From: Granulosicoccus sp964449565 | Lineage (GTDB): Bacteria > Pseudomonadota > Gammaproteobacteria > Granulosicoccales > Granulosicoccaceae | Reading direction: 5' to 3' | DNA: 64,000 nt | Assembly (NCBI GenBank): GCA_964449565.1 | Contig: CAYUZB010000005.1 | Location: forward strand, 13,940 to 77,939 | Notes under the pieces: model-generated | Told to the model about the DNA's origin: nothing | What the model saw: only the letters and a program-made list of their open reading frames with translations | Database searches by the model: none | Position numbers and translations under genes: made by a program | Shown here: piece by piece, positions 16,770-25,115 of the stretch | Position numbering within the stretch: position 1 is the first letter of the stretch | Layout: every line of letters starts with the position of its first letter

Positions 16770-18077
16770 TCAGTAAATTCGATGTGTACGTGCCGTTATT
16801 CGTATCGCTTCGCTGACACTGATCTCGCCTTCACCTGCGAGAGCCAACAATCGCTTCGACAAAGGCAGCTGATCATCGATCAGGTCCAAGGCTTCGCTGA
16901 TATCTCCAACCAACAAATTTTCACGCACCGATGGCGAAAGCTCGATCACTTCAAACAGATTCTCAATACTGCCGGTACCGGTTTGATGACACTCGCGACA
17001 TCCGGGTGAATCGGTATAAGAGCGATTCATATTGACCGTCAACCATGTGGCGAAATTTTCGCTCATACGTGGTTGTATTGCACTTATCCAGTTCGATTCT
17101 TCGTCGCTTAAGCTGAGCGACTCGAAACAGTTTTTACACAAGGTTTGGATCCGATGCTGGATGATCATGGCTTGTACGGTCGTGGCAATCCATTGGGGTG
17201 ATGACCCATCGGCGAGGATTTGTAGCAGTGCATCTCGAGCGCTCTCTGCGGCCATACCGCTGACTACATAACGATTTTCTTGCGCCAGTTGCCGCAATTG
17301 ATCGCGATCTTCTTCAGGCAGGATACTGGTCGTGAAAATCGCGTCTGCATCCAATCCTGCTGCTCGTTGCCAATGCGCGCGTGCGAGCTCATTGTCCTTG
17401 TCGAGTCCCGGATAAACAACCTGATTGATTCGTGGCAAAAACGGATGAATCACCGACTCTGCCGCAATGATTTTTCGATCCGGTGAATTTAGCTCCTGTG
17501 CAAGGGCACGTATGACCGTCGCGCGGGCAGCGGCATCGCGACCGATTACCAGTAAGTTTCCCTGTGCGTCCTTGAGTAAGTTGCGAATGCTTGACAGGTC
17601 CTTGTCGCGAAAGCCCATCTCGTCAAGTGTGGAGCGACACTCGGGGTTTTTTATAAACGAAAATTGAAAGCTTGTGCCTCGGTTGGTCTCAATGCAGTCA
17701 ACACTGATATAAAGCCGTGACTGTTGCCAGCTAAGTTGCAGGTGTCGCTGATGACGAGCATGCCTTGCTACCTGCTTGCCCCAACATTGTTCAATCAGTG
17801 CGGAAATTGCTGTTTTCAACGGTTCCGATGTTTGCAGTAATTCTTCTTCGAGCGTCGACGCACCTCGACTTCGCAGGCGATAGTGATCATGCTCGGGTTC
17901 AAGATGCAGTGAGTGTACGAAGGTGTTCGCAGCAGTTGTGAACAAGGTCTGCCACCATTGCCAAGCGGTGCGCAATTCGGCTGATTCTGTGCGCGACAGC
18001 ACATCCACATCGGCCGTAATGGGTGGCAGATGAACAGAACTATTACTGGTCGAACCGGGGGCTGGCGCCATGAACAT
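16770..18077 (-). CDS. GspE/PilB-like ATPase with degenerate nucleotide-binding motifs
   Basis: 435 residues laid out like the C-terminal ATPase domain of type II secretion/type IV pilus GspE-PilB proteins. Where Walker A (GPTGSGKT) is expected, the sequence reads VIGRDAAARATVIRAL: the glycines and the catalytic Lys are gone. AAESVIHPFLPRINQVV stands where the Asp-box 'EDPVE...Q' belongs, and DADAIFTTSILPEEDRDQL where Walker B and the following 'GE.RD' belong. Cys pairs CKNC and CREC resemble the tetracysteine zinc motif of GspE, and the surrounding QRIQ/TLCKNC and TGTGSIENLFEVIE segments match. It is therefore probably a non-hydrolysing paralogue. No other secretion or pilus gene lies nearby; the next upstream gene, 91 bp away, is a small lipoprotein. 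Confidence 0.7.
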   Translation of the reverse strand: MFMAPAPGSTSNSSVHLPPITADVDVLSRTESAELRTAWQWWQTLFTTAANTFVHSLHLEPEHDHYRLRSRGASTLEEELLQTSEPLKTAISALIEQCWGKQVARHARHQRHLQLSWQQSRLYISVDCIETNRGTSFQFSFIKNPECRSTLDEMGFRDKDLSSIRNLLKDAQGNLLVIGRDAAARATVIRALAQELNSPDRKIIAAESVIHPFLPRINQVVYPGLDKDNELARAHWQRAAGLDADAIFTTSILPEEDRDQLRQLAQENRYVVSGMAAESARDALLQILADGSSPQWIATTVQAMIIQHRIQTLCKNCFESLSLSDEESNWISAIQPRMSENFATWLTVNMNRSYTDSPGCRECHQTGTGSIENLFEVIELSPSVRENLLVGDISEALDLIDDQLPLSKRLLALAGEGEISVSEAIRITARTHRIY

Positions 18078-18168
18078 GAATCAACGCGATGGTTATCCAG
18101 TTCTTATCGGCGAGAATCCAGCCAGGCTGATACACCGCACGTGCAGCTGGTCGCAGGTACGGAAAAAT

Positions 18169-18504
18169 CTACCCGCCGATATAGCAGCTCAGCGATTCAG
18201 CGAGAGCGAAACATCGAGCCCCAGCAGGGCAAGCGCCGCCAGCGGGTAAGGGGTTGGATCCGCTTGGGCAGGAATTCCCCCGTTCACCGGTACACCAGCC
18301 GCCATTGCTCAATTGATAACAGGCAGCATCGTCGATCAGGCACTGCGAGCGTGAGGCGATCTGCGTATCCCCGCTCTTGCACGCAGTTATACGGCTAGCC
18401 CCATCAGTGGGAGAGGGGATGCCGCCAACGCTACTGGCGCAAGCGGAAACCATGGCAGTCAACAGAACGATGAAAAGACGCGAATGCAAGTGCTTGCTGA
18501 TCAT
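18169..18504 (-). CDS. small Cys-rich lipoprotein
   Basis: 111 residues. A signal peptide (SRLFIVLLTAMV) ends in the lipobox VSAC at Cys22. The mature part contains nine or so further residues of Gly/Ser/Ala-rich sequence between regularly spaced cysteines (ACK, QCL, ACY, WCTG, SCPSG, ACP, RCF, SCY), eight in all, suggesting four disulfides in the periplasm. I do not recognise a family. Its ATG overlaps the stop of the fumarase gene by four bases (ATGA), so it is probably translated from the same message. The link to fumarase is not obvious. Confidence 0.65.
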   Translation of the reverse strand: MISKHLHSRLFIVLLTAMVSACASSVGGIPSPTDGASRITACKSGDTQIASRSQCLIDDAACYQLSNGGWCTGERGNSCPSGSNPLPAGGACPAGARCFALAESLSCYIGG

Positions 18505-20036
18505 GATTTGAAATAAATAGGATGCACAGCTCCACTGGAAATTTTGTCACGCCATTCAGCTGGACCAGTTCGGTGTACTGCCTCGCCCAGGCTATCAACA
18601 GCGACAGTTACCGGCATGTCTTCAACGACGAATTCGTGTATCGCTTCCATGCCGAGTTCTTCGAATGCGACCACTCGCGATTGCTTGATCGCTTTTGAAA
18701 CGAGATAGGCGGCGCCACCGACTGCCATCAAGTAAACCGCGCCATGTTTTTTGATTGCATCGACGCCTGCGTCGCCACGTTCTGCCTTGCCGATCATGCC
18801 GAGCAAGCCGAATTCGCTCAGCATCATTTCGGTGAATTTGTCCATACGTGTAGATGTCGTTGGGCCAGCTGGGCCGACCACCTCATCACGAACCGCATCA
18901 ACCGGGCCGACGTAGTATATGAACTTGCCGTTGAAGTCGATTCCTTCCGGTAGACCTTCGCCGGATTCAAGCAAAGTTTGAATGCGCTTGTGCGCAGCAT
19001 CGCGCCCGGTGAGCATGGTGCCAGACAACAACAAGGTCTCACCTGGCTTCCAGGTCTTGACATCTTCTGGTGTCACTGTGTCCAGATTCACACGACGGGA
19101 ACTATCGCCCGCATCCCAAGTGATATCTGGCCAGTCATCTATTGAAGGGGGTGTCTGGAATTTTGGCCCACTGCCGTCAAGTGTGAAGTGCGCATGGCGT
19201 GTTGCAGCACAATTTGGAATCATTGCAACCGGCAACGAAGCGGCGTGGGTTGGGTAGTCGAGGATTTTCACGTCAACTACGGTCGTCAAGCCTCCGAGTC
19301 CTTGTGCGCCGATACCCAAGGCATTGACTGCCTCAAAAATTTCCAGTCGCAACTCTTCGGCACGATTTGCAGGTCCTCGATCTTTCAGTTCCTGAATATT
19401 GACCGGTTCCATTAGCGATTCCTTGGCCAACACCGCGGCTTTCTCTGATGTTCCGCCAATCCCGATGCCAAGCATGCCAGGTGGGCACCAGCCGGCACCC
19501 ATGGTGGGTACTGTTTTGACGACCCAGTCAACGATGCTGTCGCTCGGATTGAGCATGGCAAGCTTTGACTTGTTCTCCGAACCGCCACCCTTGGCCGCGA
19601 TTTCAAACGTCACCTTGTCGCCCTTGACGATTTCGGTGTGGATGACCGCAGGGGTATTGTCGCCGGTATTTTTGCGCTTGCCGGCAGGGTCCGCGAGCAA
19701 GGATGCACGGAGTGTGTTGTCCGGGTCTGTATAGGCGCGTCTCACGCCTTCATTGATCATGTCGGCGAGGCTCAAATCTGCGTCCCACTGAACGTCCATA
19801 CCCACCTTGACGAACACGGTGACAATGCCGGTGTCCTGACAGATAGGGCGTTTGCCCATCGCACACATGCGCGAATTCACCAGAATCTGTGCCATCGCGT
19901 CTCGGGCAGCTGTCGACTCCTCGCGTTCCCAGGCTGCATAGACCGCGTCAATGTAGTCTTTGGGGTGGTAACAGGACATGAATTGCAAGGCGTCCGTGAC
20001 ACTGTCGATCAGATCGTTTTGTTTGATGATGCTCAT
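18501..20036 (-). CDS. fumA: class I fumarate hydratase, [4Fe-4S]
   Basis: 511 residues, the one-chain form with alpha and beta parts fused. It has the three cluster-binding cysteines in their expected contexts: PICQDTG (Cys66), WCPPGMLGIGIGG (about 185) and NCAATRH (about 279). The C-terminal swivelling domain includes LLSGTMLTGRDAAHKR and GPTTSTRMD. It interconverts fumarate and malate in the TCA cycle and is oxygen-sensitive. The gene is divergent from trpE with 213 bp between starts, and a Cys-rich lipoprotein gene overlaps its end. Tartrate dehydratase-like activity cannot be ruled out by eye, but the fused length favours fumarase. Confidence 0.92.
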   Translation of the reverse strand: MSIIKQNDLIDSVTDALQFMSCYHPKDYIDAVYAAWEREESTAARDAMAQILVNSRMCAMGKRPICQDTGIVTVFVKVGMDVQWDADLSLADMINEGVRRAYTDPDNTLRASLLADPAGKRKNTGDNTPAVIHTEIVKGDKVTFEIAAKGGGSENKSKLAMLNPSDSIVDWVVKTVPTMGAGWCPPGMLGIGIGGTSEKAAVLAKESLMEPVNIQELKDRGPANRAEELRLEIFEAVNALGIGAQGLGGLTTVVDVKILDYPTHAASLPVAMIPNCAATRHAHFTLDGSGPKFQTPPSIDDWPDITWDAGDSSRRVNLDTVTPEDVKTWKPGETLLLSGTMLTGRDAAHKRIQTLLESGEGLPEGIDFNGKFIYYVGPVDAVRDEVVGPAGPTTSTRMDKFTEMMLSEFGLLGMIGKAERGDAGVDAIKKHGAVYLMAVGGAAYLVSKAIKQSRVVAFEELGMEAIHEFVVEDMPVTVAVDSLGEAVHRTGPAEWRDKISSGAVHPIYFKS

Positions 20037-20063
20037 AAGACTATAAATTCTAAGGTCGTTTTT

Positions 20064-20101
20064 AGCTGGTTAGCTCATTCCTTATAGGATAACCCTTGAC
20101 G
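20064..20101 (+). promoter_or_regulatory. possible trp promoter/operator region
   Basis: AGCTGGTTAGCT (20064-20075) is a near-symmetric element; its core CTGGTTAGCT agrees at 8 of 10 bases with CTAGTTAACT of the E. coli trp operator as I remember it. A TAGGAT (20085-20090) could be a -10 and TTGACG (20096-20101) a -35, though neither has a perfect partner. It lies between the divergent fumarase and trp genes and ahead of the candidate leader peptide. Confidence 0.25.
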
Positions 20102-20130
20102 GGCCACGTGCAAGTCGGCAGTATCTCCTT

Positions 20131-20175
20131 ATGTGTAATCTATTCTCAAGGCAAAACTGGCGCTGGCGAAGCTGA
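20131..20175 (+). CDS. trpL: candidate trp leader peptide (14 residues, two Trp codons)
   Basis: An ATG-initiated frame of 14 codons ends in TGA, 74 bases before the trpE start. Its residues 10-12 are Trp-Arg-Trp, the type of Trp-codon cluster used to sense charged tRNA-Trp in attenuation. The 3' side contains GGCCG (20191-20195) that can pair with CGGCC (20207-20211), but no U-run follows directly and I could not draw a convincing terminator/antiterminator pair. The ribosome-binding site is weak. The call rests on position and Trp content. Confidence 0.35.
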   Translation: MCNLFSRQNWRWRS

Positions 20176-20249
20176 ACGACCGCATCGTCTGGCCGTGCGA
20201 ACCCATCGGCCTCACCACACGCCCACTGTTTTCCTGAGAATCGCCTGAT

Positions 20250-21758
20250 ATGAATGCACATGACTTCGAGCGCTATAGCGCCGAGGGTTACACCCGAATT
20301 CCACTTTCCGTTGAGTTGATTGCCGATCTCGACAACCCGCTTTCCTGCTTCCTGAAATGCGCGGATCAACCCTTTTCCTTTCTGTTCGAGTCCGTGCAGG
20401 GCGGTGAGAAATGGGGCCGTTACTCGATTATCGGTCTGCCGAGCCGTACGGTTATCCGTGTTCGTGCCCACGATATCACCATCGAACATGATGCCGAGGA
20501 GATCGAGTCGCTGACCGTCGATGACCCGCTGGAATGGATTGCCGACTATCAATCCCAATTCCGCGTGCCCAATATCGCTGGATTACCCAGGATCACCGGT
20601 GGCCTGGTGGGCTACTTCGGGTATGACACGGTGCGCTATATTGAGCCAAGGTTGGGTCCCAACACGCATCCGGACCCGCTGGATAATCCTGACATCCTGT
20701 TAATGGTGACCAATGAGCTTGTCGTTTTTGACAATTTGAGTGGCAAGCTGACCATCATCGTGCTGGCCACAGCGGGCAGTGATGAAAGCCGTGTTGAGGG
20801 GCTGAAAAGACTCAGCCAATTGCATGATCAGATACGTGCACCCATGCCACCGCGTAAAGCGAGCAGCAGCCCGACAAAAGTGACTGAGAAGGATTTTGTC
20901 AGTGGTTTTACAAAAGAAGGATACGAAGCTGCCGTCGCGCAGATACGTGAGTACATTGCAGCCGGCGAGTGCATGCAAGTGGTACTCAGTCAACGTCAGT
21001 CCATTCCGTTTGCGGCGCCTGCACTTGATTTGTACAGGGCGCTGCGTACGCTTAACCCGTCGCCCTATATGTTCTACCTGAATCTGGGTGATCATCATGT
21101 TGTCGGTGCGTCACCTGAGATTCTTGTGCGTCTCGAAGATGGTGAGGTCACGGTACGACCTCTGGCAGGTACTCGCCCACGTGGGGCTAATGAAGAAGCC
21201 GACAAGGCGCATGAGGAAGAACTGCTGAAAGATCCCAAAGAGCTCGCAGAGCATTTGATGCTTATCGACCTCGGGCGCAACGATATCGGGCGCATTGCCG
21301 AGACAGGTACCGTTGATGTCACTGACAAGTTCAGTGTCGAGCGATATTCTCATGTCATGCATATCGTCTCTAATGTTGTTGGTAAGCTCAAAGCCGATAT
21401 GCAGCCACTGGATGTCCTGAAGGCCACATTCCCGGCGGGCACCTTGTCGGGCGCGCCGAAAGTGCGTGCCATGGAGATAATTCAGGAACTCGAACCGGTC
21501 AAAAGGGGCGTCTACTCCGGTGCCGTGGGTTACTTGTCCTGGAATGGCAACATGGATACCGCCATTGCTATTCGAACGGCCGTTATCAAAGACGGTGTGC
21601 TTAATGTGCAAGCCGGCGCCGGTATCGTGTATGACTCGGATCCTGAAAGCGAATGGCTTGAAACGCAAGCCAAGGCACGTGCGATCTTTCGCGCAGTAGC
21701 CATGGCCACAACGGGTATCGAAAAGCGCCCCGCGCTGTTTGATGGAGAAGCGCCATGA
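20250..21758 (+). CDS. trpE: anthranilate synthase component I
   Basis: 502 residues. The N-terminal half carries the Trp-feedback region (FLFESV in place of the usual LLES motif) and the C-terminal half the chorismate-binding domain: GAGIVYDSDPE-type C-terminus, AGTRPRG, ELLKDPKELAEHLMLIDLGRND and FPAGTLSGAPK. With TrpG it converts chorismate and glutamine to anthranilate, the first step of tryptophan synthesis. The ATG at 20250 begins a conserved SxEGY-type N-terminus. The stop overlaps the trpG start (ATGA), giving a coupled trpEGDC operon; trpF, trpB and trpA are not in the window. Confidence 0.95.
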   Translation: MNAHDFERYSAEGYTRIPLSVELIADLDNPLSCFLKCADQPFSFLFESVQGGEKWGRYSIIGLPSRTVIRVRAHDITIEHDAEEIESLTVDDPLEWIADYQSQFRVPNIAGLPRITGGLVGYFGYDTVRYIEPRLGPNTHPDPLDNPDILLMVTNELVVFDNLSGKLTIIVLATAGSDESRVEGLKRLSQLHDQIRAPMPPRKASSSPTKVTEKDFVSGFTKEGYEAAVAQIREYIAAGECMQVVLSQRQSIPFAAPALDLYRALRTLNPSPYMFYLNLGDHHVVGASPEILVRLEDGEVTVRPLAGTRPRGANEEADKAHEEELLKDPKELAEHLMLIDLGRNDIGRIAETGTVDVTDKFSVERYSHVMHIVSNVVGKLKADMQPLDVLKATFPAGTLSGAPKVRAMEIIQELEPVKRGVYSGAVGYLSWNGNMDTAIAIRTAVIKDGVLNVQAGAGIVYDSDPESEWLETQAKARAIFRAVAMATTGIEKRPALFDGEAP

Positions 21759-22348
21759 TAGCTGTGGTCGATAACTACGATTCGTTTACGTATAACATTG
21801 TGCAGTATCTTGGTGAGCTTGGCGCCGAGGTTCAAGTGTTTCGCAATGATGCGATCAGTGTGGATGAACTTCAAGCCATGAACGCCGAGGCGCTGTTGCT
21901 GTCGCCTGGCCCCAGTGTTCCGGATAACGCTGGAATCACGCTTGACGTTTTGAAAAAACTCGATACCAAACAAGCCGTTCTTGGTATCTGCCTGGGGCAC
22001 CAAAGTATCGCTCAACATTATGGTGGTCGCATCATCCGTGCAGGGGAAATCATGCACGGTAAATTGTCGGATGTTCACCACAATGGTACTGGTGTGTTCG
22101 CCGGACTACCTAGCCCGTTTACGGTGACTCGCTATCACTCTTTAGTTGTTGACAAGTCCAGTGTTCCAGACACACTCGAGATCACTGCATGGACAACGAC
22201 ATCGTCCGGTGATATCGAAGAGATCATGGGTATACGACACAAGACGCTTGAAGTCGAAGGCGTTCAGTTTCATCCCGAATCAATCAGCAGTGAACATGGG
22301 CATGCGCTGCTACAAAATTTTCTGAACCGATTGAGGTCCACAACATGA
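21755..22348 (+). CDS. trpG: anthranilate synthase component II (glutamine amidotransferase)
   Basis: 197 residues, class I amidotransferase. The catalytic Cys is in GICLGHQSIA, the oxyanion region in LSPGPSVP, and the His/Glu of the triad in VQFHPESI. It supplies ammonia to TrpE. The YDSFTYN segment near the N-terminus is typical of TrpG/PabA. Its start and stop both overlap neighbouring trp genes by four bases. As in many gammaproteobacteria it may also serve p-aminobenzoate synthesis; no separate pabA is seen here. Confidence 0.95.
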   Translation: MIAVVDNYDSFTYNIVQYLGELGAEVQVFRNDAISVDELQAMNAEALLLSPGPSVPDNAGITLDVLKKLDTKQAVLGICLGHQSIAQHYGGRIIRAGEIMHGKLSDVHHNGTGVFAGLPSPFTVTRYHSLVVDKSSVPDTLEITAWTTTSSGDIEEIMGIRHKTLEVEGVQFHPESISSEHGHALLQNFLNRLRSTT

Positions 22349-23367
22349 ATATTCAGGAAGCGCTTCACCAGTTACTCGATGGCAAGGACCTTAGTGGTGA
22401 TGACATGGTCATTATCATGGAACAGATCATGACGGGCGCCGTCTCGAACTCAATGATTGTCGGTTTTCTCGTCGCACTGCGTATGAAAGGGGAAACAGTC
22501 GATGAGGTGGCTGCTGCTGCGACTGTGATGCGCAGCCTTGCCGAAAAAGTCAATCTCGCTGACGAATCCGCCATCGACATTGTCGGCACTGGTGGTGACA
22601 CGACCTCGACCTTTAATATCTCTACCTGCAGTGCCATTGTGGCAGCCGCAGCGGGTGTCAAGGTGGCAAAGCACGGGGCCCGTTCGGTATCCAGTAAATC
22701 CGGCGCGGCAGATTTACTCGAAGCGGCAGGTGTCAATATCGGTTTGACCGCTGAACAGGTCAAGGCTTGTATTCAGGAGTTGAACCTGGGTTTCATGTTC
22801 GCACCCCAACATCACAGTGCGATGAAACATGCGATTGGTCCGCGTCGAGAACTCGGTGCGCGGACTATCTTCAATTTGTTAGGACCCTTGACCAATCCTG
22901 CTGGTGTCAAGCGTCAACTATTAGGTGTCTTTGCCAAAACCTGGGTACGTCCAATTGCCGATGTTCTACAACAGCTTGGCAGTGAGCATGTCCTCGTGGT
23001 ACATGGTAACCACGGCATGGACGAAATCAGTATCAGTAGTCCCACCAGTGTGGCTGAATTGAAAAACGGGGTTGTCACGGAGTATGAAATAGCTCCGCGA
23101 GATTTTGATATGCCAGAGTCGCCGTTGAGTGAAATACAGGTCGGTGGTGCTGAGGAAAGTTTGGCGATGGTCAATGCGGTTCTTGATAACACGCCGGGTG
23201 CAGCTCGCGATATTGTTGCGATCAATAGTGGTGCCGCCATTTGTGTATCGGGTCTTGCCGATGATATTGCTGGTGGTGTTGAACAGGCTCTTGCTGCCAT
23301 CGCTGATGGTCGAGCACGGCAGAAACTCGATGCATTGGCTCGCTACAGCAGCAGCTTCTCCTCATGA
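22345..23367 (+). CDS. trpD: anthranilate phosphoribosyltransferase
   Basis: 340 residues, family length. Recognisable motifs are GTGGDTTSTFNIST (PRPP pyrophosphate loop), KHGARSVSSKSGAADLLEA, and FMFAPQHHSAMKH, followed by RRELGARTIFNLLGPLTNP (shown here in pieces: RRELGARTIFN, LLGPLTNP). It joins anthranilate to PRPP. ATGA overlaps with both trpG and trpC indicate tight translational coupling. Confidence 0.96.
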   Translation: MNIQEALHQLLDGKDLSGDDMVIIMEQIMTGAVSNSMIVGFLVALRMKGETVDEVAAAATVMRSLAEKVNLADESAIDIVGTGGDTTSTFNISTCSAIVAAAAGVKVAKHGARSVSSKSGAADLLEAAGVNIGLTAEQVKACIQELNLGFMFAPQHHSAMKHAIGPRRELGARTIFNLLGPLTNPAGVKRQLLGVFAKTWVRPIADVLQQLGSEHVLVVHGNHGMDEISISSPTSVAELKNGVVTEYEIAPRDFDMPESPLSEIQVGGAEESLAMVNAVLDNTPGAARDIVAINSGAAICVSGLADDIAGGVEQALAAIADGRARQKLDALARYSSSFSS

Positions 23368-24179
23368 GCTCGGGTGTCAAAAGGGATGTCCCGGATATTC
23401 TGAGAAATATTCTGGCCCGCAAGCTTGAAGAGATTGCCGAACGCTCGGCAACGACAAGTATCGATAAGCTCAAAGAACAGATTGTCGATGCAGGTGCCCC
23501 GCGTGGGTTTGTCTCCGCAATGAAAGAACGCCTCTCTGTTGGTCAGTCTGCGGTGATCGCCGAAATCAAGAAAGCCTCTCCCAGTAAAGGTGTTATCCGC
23601 AAAGATTTCGATCCTGCCGCGATTGCCAGCGCCTATGCGAAGGGCGGTGCTGCCTGCCTGTCTGTTTTGACGGACAAGGATTATTTTCAAGGCAGTGAGG
23701 CTGCTTTGCAAAGTGCTCGTGCCGCCTGCAGTTTGCCGGTCATTCGTAAAGATTTCCTGATCGATACCTATCAAGTGCATGAAGCAAGAGCAATTGGGGC
23801 TGATTGCATTCTGTTGATTGCTTCGGCCTTAAGCGATAAACAACTCGAAGCTCTTTACAACGAAGCTGTTGAGCTTGGCATGGATGTATTGGTAGAGATT
23901 CATGATCGCGAAGAACTGACACGTGTGCTGCCATTGCAACCGATGTTGCTTGGTATCAATAATCGCAATTTGAGAACCTTCGATGTCAGTCTGGATACGA
24001 CTATTGATCTATTGGCAGATATCCCGGATGGTACCGTCACTGTCACCGAGAGTGGAATAGTAACTATTGACGATGTGCAATTGATGCGAGAGCATGGCAT
24101 TAATGCCTTTCTGGTCGGTGAGACATTCATGCGAGCCAGTGACCCTGGTGCGGAACTGTACAAGCTATTTGCGGTCTGA
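23364..24179 (+). CDS. trpC: indole-3-glycerol phosphate synthase
   Basis: 271 residues, a single-function TrpC without the TrpF domain found in enteric bacteria. The TIM-barrel motifs are VIAEIKKASPSKG, LSVLTDKDYFQGS, VIRKDFLIDTYQ, LGINNRNL and VTESGI, all expected active-site loops. It closes the indole ring from carboxyphenylaminodeoxyribulose phosphate. The first thirty residues are a short helix-rich leader. It is the last gene of the operon; a hairpin follows at 24203-24230. Confidence 0.96.
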   Translation: MSSGVKRDVPDILRNILARKLEEIAERSATTSIDKLKEQIVDAGAPRGFVSAMKERLSVGQSAVIAEIKKASPSKGVIRKDFDPAAIASAYAKGGAACLSVLTDKDYFQGSEAALQSARAACSLPVIRKDFLIDTYQVHEARAIGADCILLIASALSDKQLEALYNEAVELGMDVLVEIHDREELTRVLPLQPMLLGINNRNLRTFDVSLDTTIDLLADIPDGTVTVTESGIVTIDDVQLMREHGINAFLVGETFMRASDPGAELYKLFAV

Positions 24180-24192
24180 AAGTATGCGTAGG

Positions 24193-24230
24193 AAAAAAAA
24201 AAGGGCCGGAATTCCTGCGAATTCCAGCCC
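24193..24230 (-). terminator. Rho-independent terminator of crp (minus strand), possibly also serving trpC
   Basis: GGGC-C-GGAATTC (24203-24214) pairs with GAATTCC-A-GCCC (24219-24230): eleven pairs with one mismatch and a four-base loop. On the minus strand it is followed by ten T (24202-24193), ideal for ending the crp transcript. On the plus strand only a scattered T-rich stretch follows, so ending trpC is less certain. Confidence 0.8.
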
Positions 24231-24297
24231 CTGTATTACTGTCCTTTTTGACTATATCGCCATCATCCTGACAGCTATACATTTACGTCAGTCGTTA

Positions 24298-24936
24298 TTA
24301 GCGAGTGCCGTAGATGACCATGGTCTTGCCGCGAGCGTGTATCAGTCCGCGATCTTCCAGTTCTTTCAGAACTCGCCCAACCATTTCACGTGAACACCCA
24401 ACGATACGGGCGATCTCCTGACGAGTGATGCGAATCTGCATACCGTCAGGGTGAGTAATGGCATCCGGCATCTTGGCCAGATCGAGAAGTGTGGAAGCAA
24501 CTCTGCCTGTGACATCGAGGAAGGCGAGATCGCGAACCTTGATGCTGGTTTTTCGAAGGCGGTTTGCCATCTGTGTTGTCAATGCATACAGAAGTTCAGG
24601 TTGATCTGCTGAAAGTCTGCGGAATTGGTCGTAGTTCATTTCGGCAAGCTCGCATTTTACGCGGGCTACGACCCATGCACTTCGTTGTGATTCTTCATCG
24701 AACAGTCCCATCTCACCGAAGAAGTCACCCGCACTCAAATAAGCGAGGACGATTTCGCGGCCGTCGTCATCTTCGATGACAACGCTAACGGAACCATCGA
24801 CTATGTAATATAGAGTCTCGGGTACGTCACCGTGATGGATGATTGTAGTCTTGGCCGGGTATTGACGGCGGTGACTGCTTCTAAGAAACAGATCCAGCCA
24901 TTCAACAGGCGGCGGTGCAATTCGTGGCGCCAGCAT
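24298..24936 (-). CDS. crp: cAMP receptor protein (Crp/Vfr type) transcription regulator
   Basis: 212 residues. The cyclic-nucleotide domain includes FFGEMGLFDEESQRSAWVVA, which holds the Glu, Arg and Ser that bind cAMP in Crp. The C-terminal winged helix TRQEIARIVGCSREMVGRVL is nearly identical in its recognition helix to E. coli CRP (R-E-x-V-G-R), so it should read a TGTGA-type site. A purine-rich ribosome-binding site (GGAGAGA) precedes ATG 24936. It is divergent from a YhfA-like osmC gene, the same neighbour that crp has in E. coli. Global regulator of carbon use and possibly virulence-like traits. Confidence 0.93.
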   Translation of the reverse strand: MLAPRIAPPPVEWLDLFLRSSHRRQYPAKTTIIHHGDVPETLYYIVDGSVSVVIEDDDGREIVLAYLSAGDFFGEMGLFDEESQRSAWVVARVKCELAEMNYDQFRRLSADQPELLYALTTQMANRLRKTSIKVRDLAFLDVTGRVASTLLDLAKMPDAITHPDGMQIRITRQEIARIVGCSREMVGRVLKELEDRGLIHARGKTMVIYGTR

Positions 24937-25051
24937 TCTAATCTCTCTCCGTACTCAAAGTTTGCGCAAGAACGAGGGTTAACCATTGCCTCGTAGTCAG
25001 GCGATTTCCCAAGCTGTTTTGTCTAACGTCAAACATTGATCGGCTGTCTTT

Positions 25052-25079
25052 TTGAATTCTTCAGTGAAATCGGTACCAT
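25052..25079 (+). promoter_or_regulatory. candidate sigma70 promoter of the OsmC-family gene
   Basis: TTGAAT (25052-25057), a 16-base spacer and TACCAT (25074-25079) precede GTG 25116 by a leader of about 30 bases. It lies in the 179-bp gap between divergent crp and the osmC-like gene. Confidence 0.4.
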
Positions 25080-25115
25080 TTCAGCCGTATCTGACTCAAA
25101 CAAGGCAAAAATAAC

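Noticed and set aside
18030..18398. 122-codon plus-strand frame over the Cys-rich lipoprotein gene
   Set aside because: Arg/Ser-rich and without motifs; the minus-strand lipoprotein has a signal peptide and is coupled to fumarase.
24203..24230. Operator for crp autoregulation
   Set aside because: The dyad is at the 3' end of crp and followed by ten T on that strand, so it is a terminator.
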